This document shows, one piece after another, positions 28,936 through 42,274 of a DNA stretch of 64,000 bases. The stretch is from Salinibacterium xinjiangense (GTDB taxonomy: Bacteria; Actinomycetota; Actinomycetes; Actinomycetales; Microbacteriaceae): positions 1,068,585-1,132,584 of the forward strand of contig NZ_BMLC01000001.1 in the NCBI RefSeq assembly GCF_014645015.1, given 5' to 3'. The first letter of the stretch is position 1. Each line of letters opens with the position of its first letter. Position numbers and translations under genes: made by a program. Under the pieces are notes generated by a model. It searched no databases. It was not told the DNA's origin and was given only the letters and a program-made list of their open reading frames with translations.

Positions 28936-28938
28936 GGT

Positions 28939-30696
28939 CTACTTGCCCCCGGCGGAGTAGCGATCGCCGAAATCTATTCCGCCGGTCATGCCGCCACCGT
29001 CCCGGGTTTCCTGCCGGGAGATCAGCCGCTTGAGCGTCTCCTCGTCGTGGCACTTCTCGTAGGCCGCCCGCACCGTAATCTGGCCGCTATTGACCAGTTC
29101 GGCGAGGTGCTGATCCATGGTGAACATGCCGTGCTCGCGCCCGGCCTGCATCGACGAGCTGATCTGGTACGTCTTGCCCTCGCGGATGAGGTTGTTGATC
29201 GCCGGCGTGGCCACGAGCACCTCGGTTGCGACCACTCGGCCTTTGCCGCTCGCCTTCTTGATGAGCGTCTGGCAGACGACGCCCTGCAGGGTCGCGGCGA
29301 GCTGCGCCCGCACCTGGCCCTGCTGGTGCGGCGGGAAAACGTCGATAATTCGGTCGATCGTTTGTGCGGCATCCTGTGTGTGCAGGGTTGCGAACACGAG
29401 GTGCCCGGTCTCCGCCGCGGTGAGTGCGACCGACACGGTCTCGAGGTCGCGCAGCTCGCCAACCAGGATCACGTCGGGGTCCTGCCGCAGCACGTGCTTG
29501 AGCGCCGCCGCGAAGCTGTGGGTGTCGTTGCCGACCTCGCGCTGGTTGACGAGCGACTTGTGGTTGCCGTGCAGGAACTCGATCGGGTCTTCGACCGTCA
29601 TGATGTGGTCCGTCCGGGTGCGGTTGACCAGATCGACGAGCGCGGCGAGGGTCGTCGATTTACCCGAACCGGTCGGGCCGGTGACGAGCACGAGCCCACG
29701 AGAAAGCTTCGCGAAGTTGCCTACAGACTCAGGGACGCCGAGCTCGTGGAGCTGTTTGATCTCGGTCGGAATCAGTCGAAAGGCTCCACCGAGCGCCTCG
29801 CGCTGCTGAAAGATGTTCACGCGGAAACGGGTGGTGCCAGACAGCGTGTACGCGAAGTCAAGCTCAAGCTCGCGCTCGAAAATCTCCTGCTGCTCTGACG
29901 ACATGATGCTGTACAACGCGGCCCGCAGGTCGTCGGGCTGCCAGACCGGAGCTGCGGCGATCGGGCGCAGCTCACCGTCGACACGGATCATCGGTGGCGC
30001 ACCGGCTGAGACGTGAAGATCGGAGGCCAGCGCGATCACGACCGCGTTCAGCGCCTGCACAATGCGCGGATCGCTGCCCTCCTGGCCGTCGCCCGGAACC
30101 GGAGCACCGGGCGACGCTTCTGCAGTGAGCACGGTCTCGGTCGGGCGATGCACGGGCTGAAGCGCCTGCTGCGGGAGCGCGTGGATGGGCGCGGCCTGGG
30201 CGGGAAGAGGTTGTGCGGGAGCGAATTGGTAGGCCACCTGAGCTGGCGGGGTTGCCTCCAGAGGGGCCGGAATGGAGACGACAACCTCAGGCACTGCCTC
30301 GTGGGTAGCGAGTACCTGCGGCGCTGGCATTGTCGCTGCCTGCACGAAAGGAGCAACCGGCGGGGTCGCCAGCCGCGCGGCGGCATTGGCTGCAGGGACC
30401 AAGGTCGGCGGGAGTTGCGCGTGGGTGTCCGCGAGCGGGGCGGGCTGGGAAAAGAGCCGTGACACCATGATGGGTGCGGCTGGCGGCGCAACGGCACCGG
30501 GGGCCGGCATGTTCACTGGCGGAAGCGACGGGCCGGGAGCGGGCGCTGCTGCCGTGGCATCCTGACCCTGCTCTGCGTTTCGCGGGCGCATTATCTCTTC
30601 GAAAGACGGGGGCGCGTCAGCAGAACGCCGACGACCACCGGCGTCAGGCCACACTTGACCGGTATCTAATGGAATTTCGTACACTGGCTTGCTCAT
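28939..30696 (-). CDS. pilT: Retraction ATPase PilT with long Pro/Ala-rich N-terminal extension
   Basis: The ATG at 30696 (overlapping the pilB stop as ATGA) gives 585 residues. The PilT core starts near residue 205 (DPRIVQALNAVVIALASDLH) and has Walker A GPTGSGKSTT (340-349), the Asp box TVEDPIEFLH, Walker B DVILVGELRD and the PilT-specific NLIREGK motif near the C-terminus. Normal PilT is about 350 residues. The first 200 residues are a Pro/Ala/Gln-rich, probably disordered segment. The product is expected to depolymerise pili and drive twitching; the tail's role is unknown. Confidence 0.9.
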   Translation of the reverse strand: MSKPVYEIPLDTGQVWPDAGGRRRSADAPPSFEEIMRPRNAEQGQDATAAAPAPGPSLPPVNMPAPGAVAPPAAPIMVSRLFSQPAPLADTHAQLPPTLVPAANAAARLATPPVAPFVQAATMPAPQVLATHEAVPEVVVSIPAPLEATPPAQVAYQFAPAQPLPAQAAPIHALPQQALQPVHRPTETVLTAEASPGAPVPGDGQEGSDPRIVQALNAVVIALASDLHVSAGAPPMIRVDGELRPIAAAPVWQPDDLRAALYSIMSSEQQEIFERELELDFAYTLSGTTRFRVNIFQQREALGGAFRLIPTEIKQLHELGVPESVGNFAKLSRGLVLVTGPTGSGKSTTLAALVDLVNRTRTDHIMTVEDPIEFLHGNHKSLVNQREVGNDTHSFAAALKHVLRQDPDVILVGELRDLETVSVALTAAETGHLVFATLHTQDAAQTIDRIIDVFPPHQQGQVRAQLAATLQGVVCQTLIKKASGKGRVVATEVLVATPAINNLIREGKTYQISSSMQAGREHGMFTMDQHLAELVNSGQITVRAAYEKCHDEETLKRLISRQETRDGGGMTGGIDFGDRYSAGGK

Positions 30697-32357
30697 ACCA
30701 CCACTCTCATGATCTCTTCGATTGACGTGAGACCGATTTTTGCTTTCCCCCAGCCGTCGAGACGGAGGGTGCACATGCCCTGGTCAATGGCGACCTTCGT
30801 AATTTCTGCGCTGGACGCCCGCACCACCGCGAGGCGTTCGATCTCTTCAGTCACGAGCATCACCTCGTGCAGTGCAATACGGCCGCGGTAACCCGTATTC
30901 GAGCAGCTGGAGCAACCGACAGGGCGGAAGAGGGTCGGGATGGGCATGCTGCGATCCCAGCCGAAACGCAGCGCTTCGAGCTCGGCCGTATCGTGCTGGT
31001 ACGGTTCCCGGCAGCGCTCGCACAGCCTGCGCGCCAGTCGCTGGGCTACCACGCAGTCGATGGCGGATCCGACAAGAAAGGGCTCGATATCCATCTCGGT
31101 CAGTCGGGTGATCGCGCTTGGCGCGTCGTTCGTGTGAAGCGTCGAGAGCACGAGGTGGCCCGTGAGCGACGCTTCGATGGCGATCTGGGCCGTCTCGTGG
31201 TCACGGATCTCACCGATCAGCACCACATCGGGGTCGGAACGCAGAATCGACCGGAGAGCGCTGGCGAAGGTGAGCCCCGCCTTCGGATTGACCTGGACCT
31301 GGTTGATGCCCTGCATCCGGAACTCGACGGGGTCTTCAACGGTGATGACGTTGATCTCGGGCTTCGCAACGGTGCTCAGCGTTGTGTAGAGCGTCGTCGA
31401 CTTTCCGGAACCTGTGGGCCCGGTGACGAGGATCATGCCGTAAGGCTTCGTATACGACGAGCGGTATGCCTCGAAGTTGCGAGGGGAGAGCGCCAGATTC
31501 TCCATATCGAGCGTGCCGGCGTTGTTGTCCAGGATTCGCATGACGACTTTTTCACCCCAGACCACAGGCAGGGTCGCGACCCGGAGGTCGATCTTGCGAC
31601 CGGCGTGACGTACCGAGATTCGGCCATCCTGAGGCTTTCGGCGCTCGGCGATATCAATCTCGGCCATGATCTTCAGGCGAGATGTGACGCCGTTCTGGAT
31701 CGTCTTTGGGGCCGACTGCATCTCATGCAGGACCCCGTCGATGCGGTATCGCACGTGCATCTCGTGCTCGCCGGGCTCGATGTGGATGTCGGACGCCTTA
31801 TCCTGAATGGCCTGGCTGATGATCAGGTTAACGAAACGTACGATCGGTGCGTCGTTTGCCGACTCCTCCTGGTTGACGACAACAACGGCGCTACCGGTCT
31901 CCTCCTCTAGGGCGGATGTCAGGTCGCTGAGCTCATCATCGGCGCGGTGGTATTTCTCGATCGCAGCCTTGAGATCCGCGGGCGCCACGACGACCGCGCG
32001 AATCTGCATCCGAGTTGCCGCCCGCACATCGTCGGTAGCGAACACGTTGCCGGGGTCGACCATGGCCAACGTGAGTACACCGTCGACGATGTCGATCGGC
32101 AACACCTGGTGCCGGCGGCACGTGACCGCGGGTACGCGCGAGACGGCGTCGCGGTCGACCGGGTACTCGATGAGTTCGACGAACGGAAGTTCTGCCTGCA
32201 TAGCGCGGGCGGACGCGAGCTGGACCTCGGTGACGAGGCCCTGCTCAACAAGAGATCGGACAGAGTCTTCGTCTTCACCCCAGACGCCGGAGATGCTGTC
32301 GACTTGCTCGATGGGCACCACCCCGCGAAGGATGAGGATTTCTGTTAGGGAAGCCAA
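30693..32357 (-). CDS. pilB: Pilus extension ATPase PilB
   Basis: A 554-residue hexameric motor. The N-terminal MshEN-like region (about 1-135) has RGVVPIEQVDSI and FVELIEYPVDRD. The core has Walker A GPTGSGKSTT (313-322), EDPVEFRMQGINQVQVNPKA, Walker B DVVLIGEIRD, HLVLSTLHTNDAPSAITRL, and the four-cysteine zinc site CERC (446-449) plus CSSC (about 479-482). The start is TTG at 32357 behind GAGGAG. It is the first gene of the pilus locus, 159 bp after the rpoC terminator. I found no strong promoter in that gap. Confidence 0.94.
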   Translation of the reverse strand: MASLTEILILRGVVPIEQVDSISGVWGEDEDSVRSLVEQGLVTEVQLASARAMQAELPFVELIEYPVDRDAVSRVPAVTCRRHQVLPIDIVDGVLTLAMVDPGNVFATDDVRAATRMQIRAVVVAPADLKAAIEKYHRADDELSDLTSALEEETGSAVVVVNQEESANDAPIVRFVNLIISQAIQDKASDIHIEPGEHEMHVRYRIDGVLHEMQSAPKTIQNGVTSRLKIMAEIDIAERRKPQDGRISVRHAGRKIDLRVATLPVVWGEKVVMRILDNNAGTLDMENLALSPRNFEAYRSSYTKPYGMILVTGPTGSGKSTTLYTTLSTVAKPEINVITVEDPVEFRMQGINQVQVNPKAGLTFASALRSILRSDPDVVLIGEIRDHETAQIAIEASLTGHLVLSTLHTNDAPSAITRLTEMDIEPFLVGSAIDCVVAQRLARRLCERCREPYQHDTAELEALRFGWDRSMPIPTLFRPVGCSSCSNTGYRGRIALHEVMLVTEEIERLAVVRASSAEITKVAIDQGMCTLRLDGWGKAKIGLTSIEEIMRVVV

Positions 32358-32516
32358 GGGGGACTCCTCACGATCCGGTTATCGAGGCCCCCGGCAACGA
32401 CGCTTATGAGAATTGGTGGGGTAATCACATAAAAGTACTTCGGGGTCGATTCGCACACCACACCCAGTACGGGGCACGGACAGGTGTGTCTACCGGGTTA
32501 AGGGGGGGTTAAATGC

Positions 32517-32550
32517 AGGATGGCCCGCCACCGAAGTGACGGGCCATCCT
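32517..32550 (-). terminator. Terminator of the rpoBC operon
   Basis: AGGATGGCCCG (32517-32527) and CGGGCCATCCT (32540-32550) form a perfect 11-bp stem 12 bp after the rpoC stop. It separates rpoBC from the pilus locus, so pilB must be transcribed from its own promoter within 32358-32516. Confidence 0.85.
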
Positions 32551-32561
32551 GGGTGGCAACC

Positions 32562-36443
<3,882 letters not shown>

Positions 36444-36500
36444 TGTATGTCTTCTCTCTTACGCAGTTAAATAAGAACAGGTTCTGAAGGCGAGTCGTCG

Positions 36501-39500
36501 CTAGATCTCGTCGATGGACGAAGACTCGAACCGCGTGGAAATGTTGATGCCCAGCTCTTCCGCAGCGCGGAAGACCTCGTCATCCGTGTCGCGCAGGTTA
36601 ACCGTGGAACCATCGGCCGAGAGCACCTCGACGTTCAGGCACAGCGACTGCATCTCCTTGATGAGCACCTTGAAGGACTCTGGGATGCCCGGCTCCTGGA
36701 TGTTCTCACCCTTGACGATCGCCTCGTAGACCTTCACTCGGCCGAGGATGTCATCCGACTTGATGGTGAGGAGTTCCTGGAGCGCGTAAGCGGCACCGTA
36801 TGCCTCAAGAGCCCAGACCTCCATCTCACCGAATCGCTGGCCGCCGAACTGAGCCTTACCACCCAGCGGCTGCTGCGTGATCATCGAGTACGGGCCCGTC
36901 GAGCGAGCATGGATCTTGTCGTCCACCAGGTGGTGGAGCTTCAGGATGTACATGTAACCGACCGAGACGGGCTCGGGGAACGGCTCGCCGGAGCGACCGT
37001 CGAACAGTCGCGTCTTTCCGGAGGAGTCGATCAGGCGGTCACCGTCACGAGTCGGCGTGGTCGAGTTGAGCAGCCCCTCGATCTCGGTCTCGAGCGCACC
37101 ATCGAACACCGGGGTCGCAACCTTGGTGCCGGGAGCCGCGCTGCGAGCGTGATCCGGAAGCGTCTTGGCCCACTTGGGTGAACCGTCGACGTCCCAGCCC
37201 TGCTTGGCAACCCAGCCCAGGTGAGTCTCGAGCACCTGGCCGAAGTTCATTCGACCGGGGATACCGAGCGGGTTCAGGATGACATCGACCGGAGTTCCGT
37301 CGGCAAGGAACGGCATGTCCTCCACCGGCAGGATCTTCGAGATGACGCCCTTGTTGCCGTGACGGCCAGCGAGCTTGTCACCAGCGGTGATTTTGCGCTT
37401 CTGGGCGATGTAGACGACGACGCGCTGGTTGACACCAGAGCCGAGCTCGTCATCGTTGTCGGCGTTGAACTCCTTGACAGCGATGATCGTTCCGGCTTCA
37501 CCGTGCGGAACCTTCAGTGAGGTGTCGCGCACTTCGCGGCTCTTCTCATTGAAGATGGCGCGCAGCAGGCGCTCCTCGGCGCTCAGTTCGGTCTCACCCT
37601 TCGGTGTGACCTTACCGACGAGGATGTCGCCGGGGCGAACCTCTGCACCGATACGGATGATGCCGCGCTCGTCGAGGTCGGCGAGCAGCTCCGGGCTGAC
37701 GTTCGGGAGATCACGGGTGATCTCCTCCTTGCCGAGCTTCGTGTCACGGGCATCCACTTCGTACTCTTCGATGTGGATCGACGAGAGGGTATCGTCCTTG
37801 ACCAGGTTCTGGCTCAGGATGATCGCGTCCTCGAAGTTGTGACCCTCCCACGGCATGAATGCCACGAGCAGGTTCTTTCCGAGGGCGAGCTCACCGTTCT
37901 CCGTCGCGGGACCGTCGGCAAGGACTTCGCCCTTCTCGACACGGTCGCCCGCGCTGACGATGACACGGTTGTTATAGCTGGTGCCCTGGTTGGAGCGGTC
38001 GAACTTGCGCAAGAAGTAATCCTGCGTGCCGCCCTCATCCAGCTGGATGGTGACGACGTCGGCCGAAACCTCGGAGACGACACCGGCCTGGTCGGCAGTG
38101 ATGACGTCGCCGGCGTCGATGGCTGCGAAGCCCTCCATACCGGTTCCGACGAGCGGGCTCTCGCTGCGCAGCAGCGGGACAGCCTGGCGCTGCATGTTGG
38201 CACCCATGAGTGCGCGGTTTGCATCGTCGTGCTCGAGGAAGGGGATCAGCGATGTCGCGACCGACACCATCTGGCGTGGCGACACGTCCATGTAGCCGAT
38301 CTGCTCGGTCGGGATCAGGTCGACCTCGCCACCCTTCTTCCGGGCGAGCACGCGGGGCTCAGCGAACATCGATTCCGCGGTCAGCGGGGCGTTTGCCTGG
38401 GCGACGACATAGTCATCTTCTTCTGACGCAGTCAGGTAGTCGATGGTCGCCGTGACCTTGCCGTTGACGACACGGCGGTACGGGGTCTCGATGAATCCGA
38501 ACGCGTTGATGCGAGCGAACGATGCGAGCGAACCGATCAGGCCGATGTTCGGACCTTCCGGGGTCTCGATCGGGCACATGCGACCGTAGTGCGAGGGGTG
38601 AACGTCTCGAACCTCGACGCCAGCACGCTCGCGGCTCAGTCCACCCGGGCCCAGCGCCGACAGGCGACGCTTGTGGGTCAGTCCCGCCAGCGGGTTGTTC
38701 TGGTCCATGAACTGCGAGAGCTGCGATGTTCCGAAGAACTCCTTGATCGCCGCGACGACGGGGCGCACGTTGATCAGGGTCTGCGGGGTGATCGCTTCGA
38801 TGTCCTGCGTGGTCATGCGCTCGCGGACGACGCGCTCCATGCGGGAGAGTCCGGTGCGGACCTGGTTCTGGATGAGCTCACCGACAGCGCGGATACGACG
38901 GTTGCCGAAGTGGTCGATGTCGTCGATGTCGAGCCGGACATCCACCTTCTTGCCATCGCGGAGTCCCTTGATGGTCGACAGTGCGTTGTCCCGGACCGTC
39001 ACGTAGCTCGACGAAGAGTCATGCAGGGCGACCATGTACTTGATCGTCGCGATGATGTCTTCGATGGTGAGGACCGACTGCTTGATGTCGGTGTCGATAC
39101 CGAGCTTGCGGTTGATCTTGTAACGACCGACCTTCGCGAGGTCGTAGCGCTTCGAGTTGAAGAAGAAGTTGTCAAGCAGCGCGCGAGCGGCCTCGGCAGC
39201 AACCTGCTCGCCCGGGCGGAGCTTGCGGTAGATGTCCTTGAGCGCCTCTTCCTTCGTGAGGATGTTGTCTTTCTCGAGGGTCAGCTCGATCGACGGGAAG
39301 CCCTTGAACTCCTCGAGGATCTGCTCGCTCGTGAGGCCGAGGGCCTTCAGGAAGACGGTGACGCTCTGCTTGCGCTTACGGTCGATGCGAACGCCGACCT
39401 GGTCGCGCTTGTCGATCTCGAACTCGAGCCATGCGCCACGGCTCGGGATGATGCGTGCGGAGAAGATGTCCTTATCGGAGAGCTTCTCGGGGGTGCGGTC

Positions 39501-40025
39501 GAAGTACACACCGGGGGAACGAACGAGCTGCGACACGACGACACGCTCGGTGCCGTTGATGATGAACGTGCCCTTTTCCGTCATCAGCGGGAAGTCGCCC
39601 ATGAAGACCGTCTGGGTCTTGATCTCACCCGTGAGGTGGTTCATAAATTCGGCGTTCACGTAGAGAGGGGCGGCGAAGGTCTTGCCGCGCTCCTTGCACT
39701 CGTCGATCGTGTACTTCGGCTCTTCGAGCTCAGGGCCCGTGAAGGAGAGCTGCATGGTCTCGCCGAGGTCTTCGATCGGAGAGATCTCCTCGAAGATCTC
39801 GTCCAGCCCGCTGCGCGTCGGCAGGTCGGTGCGGCCCTGGGCCACACCATCCGTGACGCGCTGCTTCCAGATCTCGTTGCCGACCAGCCAGTCGAAGCTC
39901 TCGGTCTGCAATGCGAGCAGATCGGGAACGGTCAGCGTGTCACTGATTTTGGCGAAAGAAAGCCGCGATGCTACGCGGCCGTTCTTCGGGGACTTACTGG
40001 TGGATGCGTTTTTCGCAGCAGCCAA
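36501..40025 (-). CDS. rpoB: RNA polymerase subunit beta
   Basis: A 1174-residue core subunit. The rifampicin region [39 protein letters not shown] carries wild-type His and Ser at the positions most often changed by resistance mutations. [20 protein letters not shown] and [20 protein letters not shown] are other hallmarks. Translation starts at TTG 40025 behind ACGGAGG. No rplJL lies upstream; instead a divergent gene starts 236 bp away, so rpoB has its own promoter. Confidence 0.98.
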   Translation of the reverse strand: MAAAKNASTSKSPKNGRVASRLSFAKISDTLTVPDLLALQTESFDWLVGNEIWKQRVTDGVAQGRTDLPTRSGLDEIFEEISPIEDLGETMQLSFTGPELEEPKYTIDECKERGKTFAAPLYVNAEFMNHLTGEIKTQTVFMGDFPLMTEKGTFIINGTERVVVSQLVRSPGVYFDRTPEKLSDKDIFSARIIPSRGAWLEFEIDKRDQVGVRIDRKRKQSVTVFLKALGLTSEQILEEFKGFPSIELTLEKDNILTKEEALKDIYRKLRPGEQVAAEAARALLDNFFFNSKRYDLAKVGRYKINRKLGIDTDIKQSVLTIEDIIATIKYMVALHDSSSSYVTVRDNALSTIKGLRDGKKVDVRLDIDDIDHFGNRRIRAVGELIQNQVRTGLSRMERVVRERMTTQDIEAITPQTLINVRPVVAAIKEFFGTSQLSQFMDQNNPLAGLTHKRRLSALGPGGLSRERAGVEVRDVHPSHYGRMCPIETPEGPNIGLIGSLASFARINAFGFIETPYRRVVNGKVTATIDYLTASEEDDYVVAQANAPLTAESMFAEPRVLARKKGGEVDLIPTEQIGYMDVSPRQMVSVATSLIPFLEHDDANRALMGANMQRQAVPLLRSESPLVGTGMEGFAAIDAGDVITADQAGVVSEVSADVVTIQLDEGGTQDYFLRKFDRSNQGTSYNNRVIVSAGDRVEKGEVLADGPATENGELALGKNLLVAFMPWEGHNFEDAIILSQNLVKDDTLSSIHIEEYEVDARDTKLGKEEITRDLPNVSPELLADLDERGIIRIGAEVRPGDILVGKVTPKGETELSAEERLLRAIFNEKSREVRDTSLKVPHGEAGTIIAVKEFNADNDDELGSGVNQRVVVYIAQKRKITAGDKLAGRHGNKGVISKILPVEDMPFLADGTPVDVILNPLGIPGRMNFGQVLETHLGWVAKQGWDVDGSPKWAKTLPDHARSAAPGTKVATPVFDGALETEIEGLLNSTTPTRDGDRLIDSSGKTRLFDGRSGEPFPEPVSVGYMYILKLHHLVDDKIHARSTGPYSMITQQPLGGKAQFGGQRFGEMEVWALEAYGAAYALQELLTIKSDDILGRVKVYEAIVKGENIQEPGIPESFKVLIKEMQSLCLNVEVLSADGSTVNLRDTDDEVFRAAEELGINISTRFESSSIDEI

Positions 40026-40045
40026 GGAAATAACCTCCGTGGACC

Positions 40046-40076
40046 CCGTCGGGCCCTAATGTCGGAAACCCGACGG
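40046..40076 (-). promoter_or_regulatory. Leader hairpin upstream of rpoB
   Basis: CCGTCGGG and CCCGACGG (40046-40053 and 40069-40076) form a perfect 8-bp stem in the rpoB leader, about 20 bases before the TTG start. It is followed by the ribosome site rather than a U run, so control of translation or mRNA stability is at least as likely as attenuation. Confidence 0.45.
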
Positions 40077-40189
40077 TCGGTAATGAGATGCTCACCAAAA
40101 TCAAAGAACGATTTACCCCGCCGCTATACTCGGGGCACGCCAGCTGTCCGCAATATGACGGCATGGATTGATTGGGAGCGCAAAGGATA

Positions 40190-40219
40190 ATCATAGGTCG
40201 ACTCGACACGCCTTTGCAA
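40190..40219 (-). promoter_or_regulatory. Candidate rpoB promoter
   Basis: On the minus strand TTGCAA (40214-40219), 18 bp, TATGAT (40190-40195). A second weaker candidate (TTGCGG, 19 bp, TATAGC) lies about 60 bp nearer to rpoB, ending near 40122. The predicted leader is about 160 or 90 bases. Confidence 0.45.
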
Positions 40220-40227
40220 GCCGAATC

Positions 40228-40256
40228 TTGACCTGATTCTGGGAATGGGCTATAAG
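40228..40256 (+). promoter_or_regulatory. Promoter of the NadR-like gene, probably giving a leaderless mRNA
   Basis: TTGACC (40228-40233), 17 bp, TATAAG (40251-40256). The ATG begins 4 bases after the -10 hexamer, so transcription should start at or beside the A of the ATG. No ribosome binding site precedes the start, which agrees. Confidence 0.75.
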
Positions 40257-40260
40257 ACTG

Positions 40261-40929
40261 ATGGATTGGCGTGAACTGGCACCCGAAGTGCGAGCGGAGC
40301 GAGCCATCCGGATCATTGTCGTCGGCGCCGAATCGAGCGGGAAGACCACGCTCGCTGACTCCCTCACCACGCATTACCGCGCGCGCGGAGGCGTATGGCA
40401 GCAGACGCTCTGGGTGCCAGAGTACGGCCGTGAGTACACCGAACTGCTGCTCGCCCAGCAGGGCGTGATCGAGAACGACCCTCACGCGACCGTGCACTCC
40501 GCGGAGTGGACGCCCGAAGATTTCGCAAACATCGCGGTAGAACAGCAACGACTAGAGGATGAAGCGGCTGCAACTGGCTCCCCCGTGCTGTTCTGCGACA
40601 CCGACGCTTTCGCGACGCGGCTGTGGGAGCGCCGCTACCTCGGCGACTCCTCCACCGCGGCCTTCGACGCCGTGCCGGAGCTGCCGCCTCGAGGGCTCTA
40701 CCTCATCAGCGACATTGGGGGGGTGCAGTTCGAGCAGGACGGCATCCGTGACGGAGAGGACTACCGCGAGGCGATGCAGCGTTGGCTCGAGGAGGAGTTG
40801 ACGGTGCGCGAGCAGCCCTGGGCACTCGTGGGTGGCGATGCCGAGCAACGGCTTGAGACGAGCATCCGGCTGGTCGATGAGCTGCTGTGGTCTCACTTCA
40901 GTGGCCTGCCGGACGACCCGCACGCCTGA
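40261..40929 (+). CDS. NadR-like P-loop ATPase (ribosylnicotinamide kinase type)
   Basis: A 222-residue protein with Walker A VVGAESSGKTTLADSL (near residues 21-36), WVPEYGREYTELL and VLFCDTDAFATRLWERRYLG, the layout of the NadR C-terminal kinase domain (AAA_28 family) that phosphorylates nicotinamide riboside. No nucleotidyltransferase or DNA-binding domain is attached, unlike enterobacterial NadR. It is divergent from rpoB. Specificity for nicotinamide riboside is inferred from family, not shown. Confidence 0.78.
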   Translation: MDWRELAPEVRAERAIRIIVVGAESSGKTTLADSLTTHYRARGGVWQQTLWVPEYGREYTELLLAQQGVIENDPHATVHSAEWTPEDFANIAVEQQRLEDEAAATGSPVLFCDTDAFATRLWERRYLGDSSTAAFDAVPELPPRGLYLISDIGGVQFEQDGIRDGEDYREAMQRWLEEELTVREQPWALVGGDAEQRLETSIRLVDELLWSHFSGLPDDPHA

Positions 40930-41002
40930 GGCGTCGCAGCCCGGCTCCAACGCCTGTCGCCCCGTCCCGTTTCGTCCGCTTTCCCGGCGCGCTACTCCAC
41001 CG

Positions 41003-41077
41003 AAATGAAGGAGTTTTCTCCCTCAGATGAGCATTCGGGCGGCGACGGGGTGCTGCATCCGGATTTCTCCTTCATTT
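41003..41077. repeat. Dispersed intergenic palindrome, copy 1
   Basis: AAATGAAGGAG (41003-41013) and CTCCTTCATTT (41067-41077) are perfect inverted repeats around a 53-bp centre. The same ends occur at 49871-49952. Both copies lie between genes and have no ORF. Confidence 0.7.
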
Positions 41078-41080
41078 GGG

Positions 41081-41149
41081 CGGAGAGTGAGCGCATCACT
41101 GTGCGGAGAGCGAGCGCATCACTGTGCGGAGAGCGAGCGCATCACTGTG
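41081..41149. repeat. Three tandem 23-bp repeats
   Basis: Units starting at 41081, 41104 and 41127 read cggagagYgagcgcatcact plus gtg; the second and third are identical and the first differs at one base. They follow the palindrome directly and precede the agmatinase 3' end by 21 bp. Together with the palindrome they fill the 241-bp gap 40930-41170, where I see no gene. Confidence 0.85.
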
Positions 41150-41170
41150 CGGGGAGGTGCGCGGATCTCG

Positions 41171-42172
41171 TCAGGCTCGAGAGTCGCGCTTTCGCACGGC
41201 CATCGCGGCGAGCGCCTCCCAGATGAGCCCGTGAGCATTGTTGACCGTGATGTCGGCGTGGTCGTAGGCCGGCGCGACCTCCATCACGTCGAAACCCACG
41301 ACATCCAGCTCAAGCACAATCTGGCGAACCATGCGCAGGAGGTCGACCGGGGCGAGTCCACCGGGAGCCGGTGTGCCCGTCGCCGGTGCGAAGCCAGGAT
41401 CGAGCACGTCGATGTCGATCGACACGTAGACCTTATCTGCGCGCTCCCGTGCTGCGGCGATCACATCGGTCATGACGGCTTTCACGCCACGTTCCCAGAT
41501 CTCCTGCATCATGAAGTGCTTCAGGCCATGGTCGCGCATCCACTTCTGGTCTTCCTCGCCCGGCCAGTATCCCCGAAGCCCGACCTGGAGGAAGTGCGTA
41601 CCGGGGATGGCGCCGGACTCGATGAGCCGGCGCATGGGGGTTCCATGGCTCGCGAGGTTTCCCTCCAGGATGTTCGCGGTGTCGGCGTGCGCATCGAAGT
41701 GGATCATCGCCACGGTGCCGAAACCGTGGTGCTCGGCCACCGCGGTCGCTGCCGGCCAGGTGATCGAGTGGTCGCCGCCGATCACGATCGGCACAATTCC
41801 CCGGCTCGCGACCTCCTTGACGCGCTCGTAGATCGCCGCGCGCGACAACTCCCACATGCCGTGGCTGGTCACAGCATCGCCGTAGTCGACGACCTCGAGG
41901 TGGTCGAACATCTCCACCTGCAGGTCGAGGTGGTACGTACCGGGGTCGTAGGCGTTCGCCCTGAGCGCACGCGGGCCGAAGCGCGCGCCCGGGCGGTTGG
42001 TGGTGCTGTCGTCCCACGGGGCTCCCACGATCGCGACATCCGGTTGCCACTCGTCGAGCTGGGACGGCTCTGTGAGTAAGGGGCGCATGCCGAAGGTGGC
42101 TGGACCGACGTAAGACTGGGCGTCCAGTTGTCGGCGCATGTTGTCGGGGAGATGACGGATCGGCTCGCTCAT
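41171..42172 (-). CDS. Agmatinase / ureohydrolase family enzyme
   Basis: A 333-residue manganese enzyme of the arginase fold. The metal ligands are in GGDHSITWP (His), MIHFDAHADT (Asp, His, Asp) and VSIDIDVLDPGFAP (two Asp). These hydrolyse guanidino compounds to urea plus an amine; agmatinase (putrescine formation) is the commonest assignment for this subgroup, but guanidinobutyrase or similar is possible. It diverges from a spermidine-synthase-fold gene, which favours a polyamine link. The ATG at 42172 is 8 bp from a 14-bp palindrome. Confidence 0.85.
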   Translation of the reverse strand: MSEPIRHLPDNMRRQLDAQSYVGPATFGMRPLLTEPSQLDEWQPDVAIVGAPWDDSTTNRPGARFGPRALRANAYDPGTYHLDLQVEMFDHLEVVDYGDAVTSHGMWELSRAAIYERVKEVASRGIVPIVIGGDHSITWPAATAVAEHHGFGTVAMIHFDAHADTANILEGNLASHGTPMRRLIESGAIPGTHFLQVGLRGYWPGEEDQKWMRDHGLKHFMMQEIWERGVKAVMTDVIAAARERADKVYVSIDIDVLDPGFAPATGTPAPGGLAPVDLLRMVRQIVLELDVVGFDVMEVAPAYDHADITVNNAHGLIWEALAAMAVRKRDSRA

Positions 42173-42179
42173 ACGGCAA

Positions 42180-42193
42180 CGGTAGCGCTACCG
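42180..42193. promoter_or_regulatory. Perfect 14-bp palindrome upstream of the agmatinase-family gene
   Basis: CGGTAGCGCTACCG is its own reverse complement and lies 8-21 bp before the ATG, in the 102-bp divergent gap. The form resembles LacI-family operators (TAGCGCTA core). Position suits repression of the agmatinase-family gene. Confidence 0.5.
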
Positions 42194-42274
42194 AGTGCAA
42201 CGCCGACGGCTACATCGGTCGCGCCCGCCAAACTCCACGACGAGGGCCAGGTGAATATGTGAAAGGGTCGAAGG

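Noticed and set aside
36501-40025. Rifampicin-resistance allele in rpoB
   Set aside because: The resistance-determining region has the wild-type His and Ser residues; likewise rpsL keeps both streptomycin-relevant lysines.
38589-40190. 533-residue open frame on the plus strand opposite rpoB
   Set aside because: High-GC shadow of rpoB; composition rich in Asp/Arg/Leu with no recognisable domain or ribosome site.
41081-41149. Possible CRISPR array
   Set aside because: The repeats are directly tandem with no spacers and there are no cas genes.
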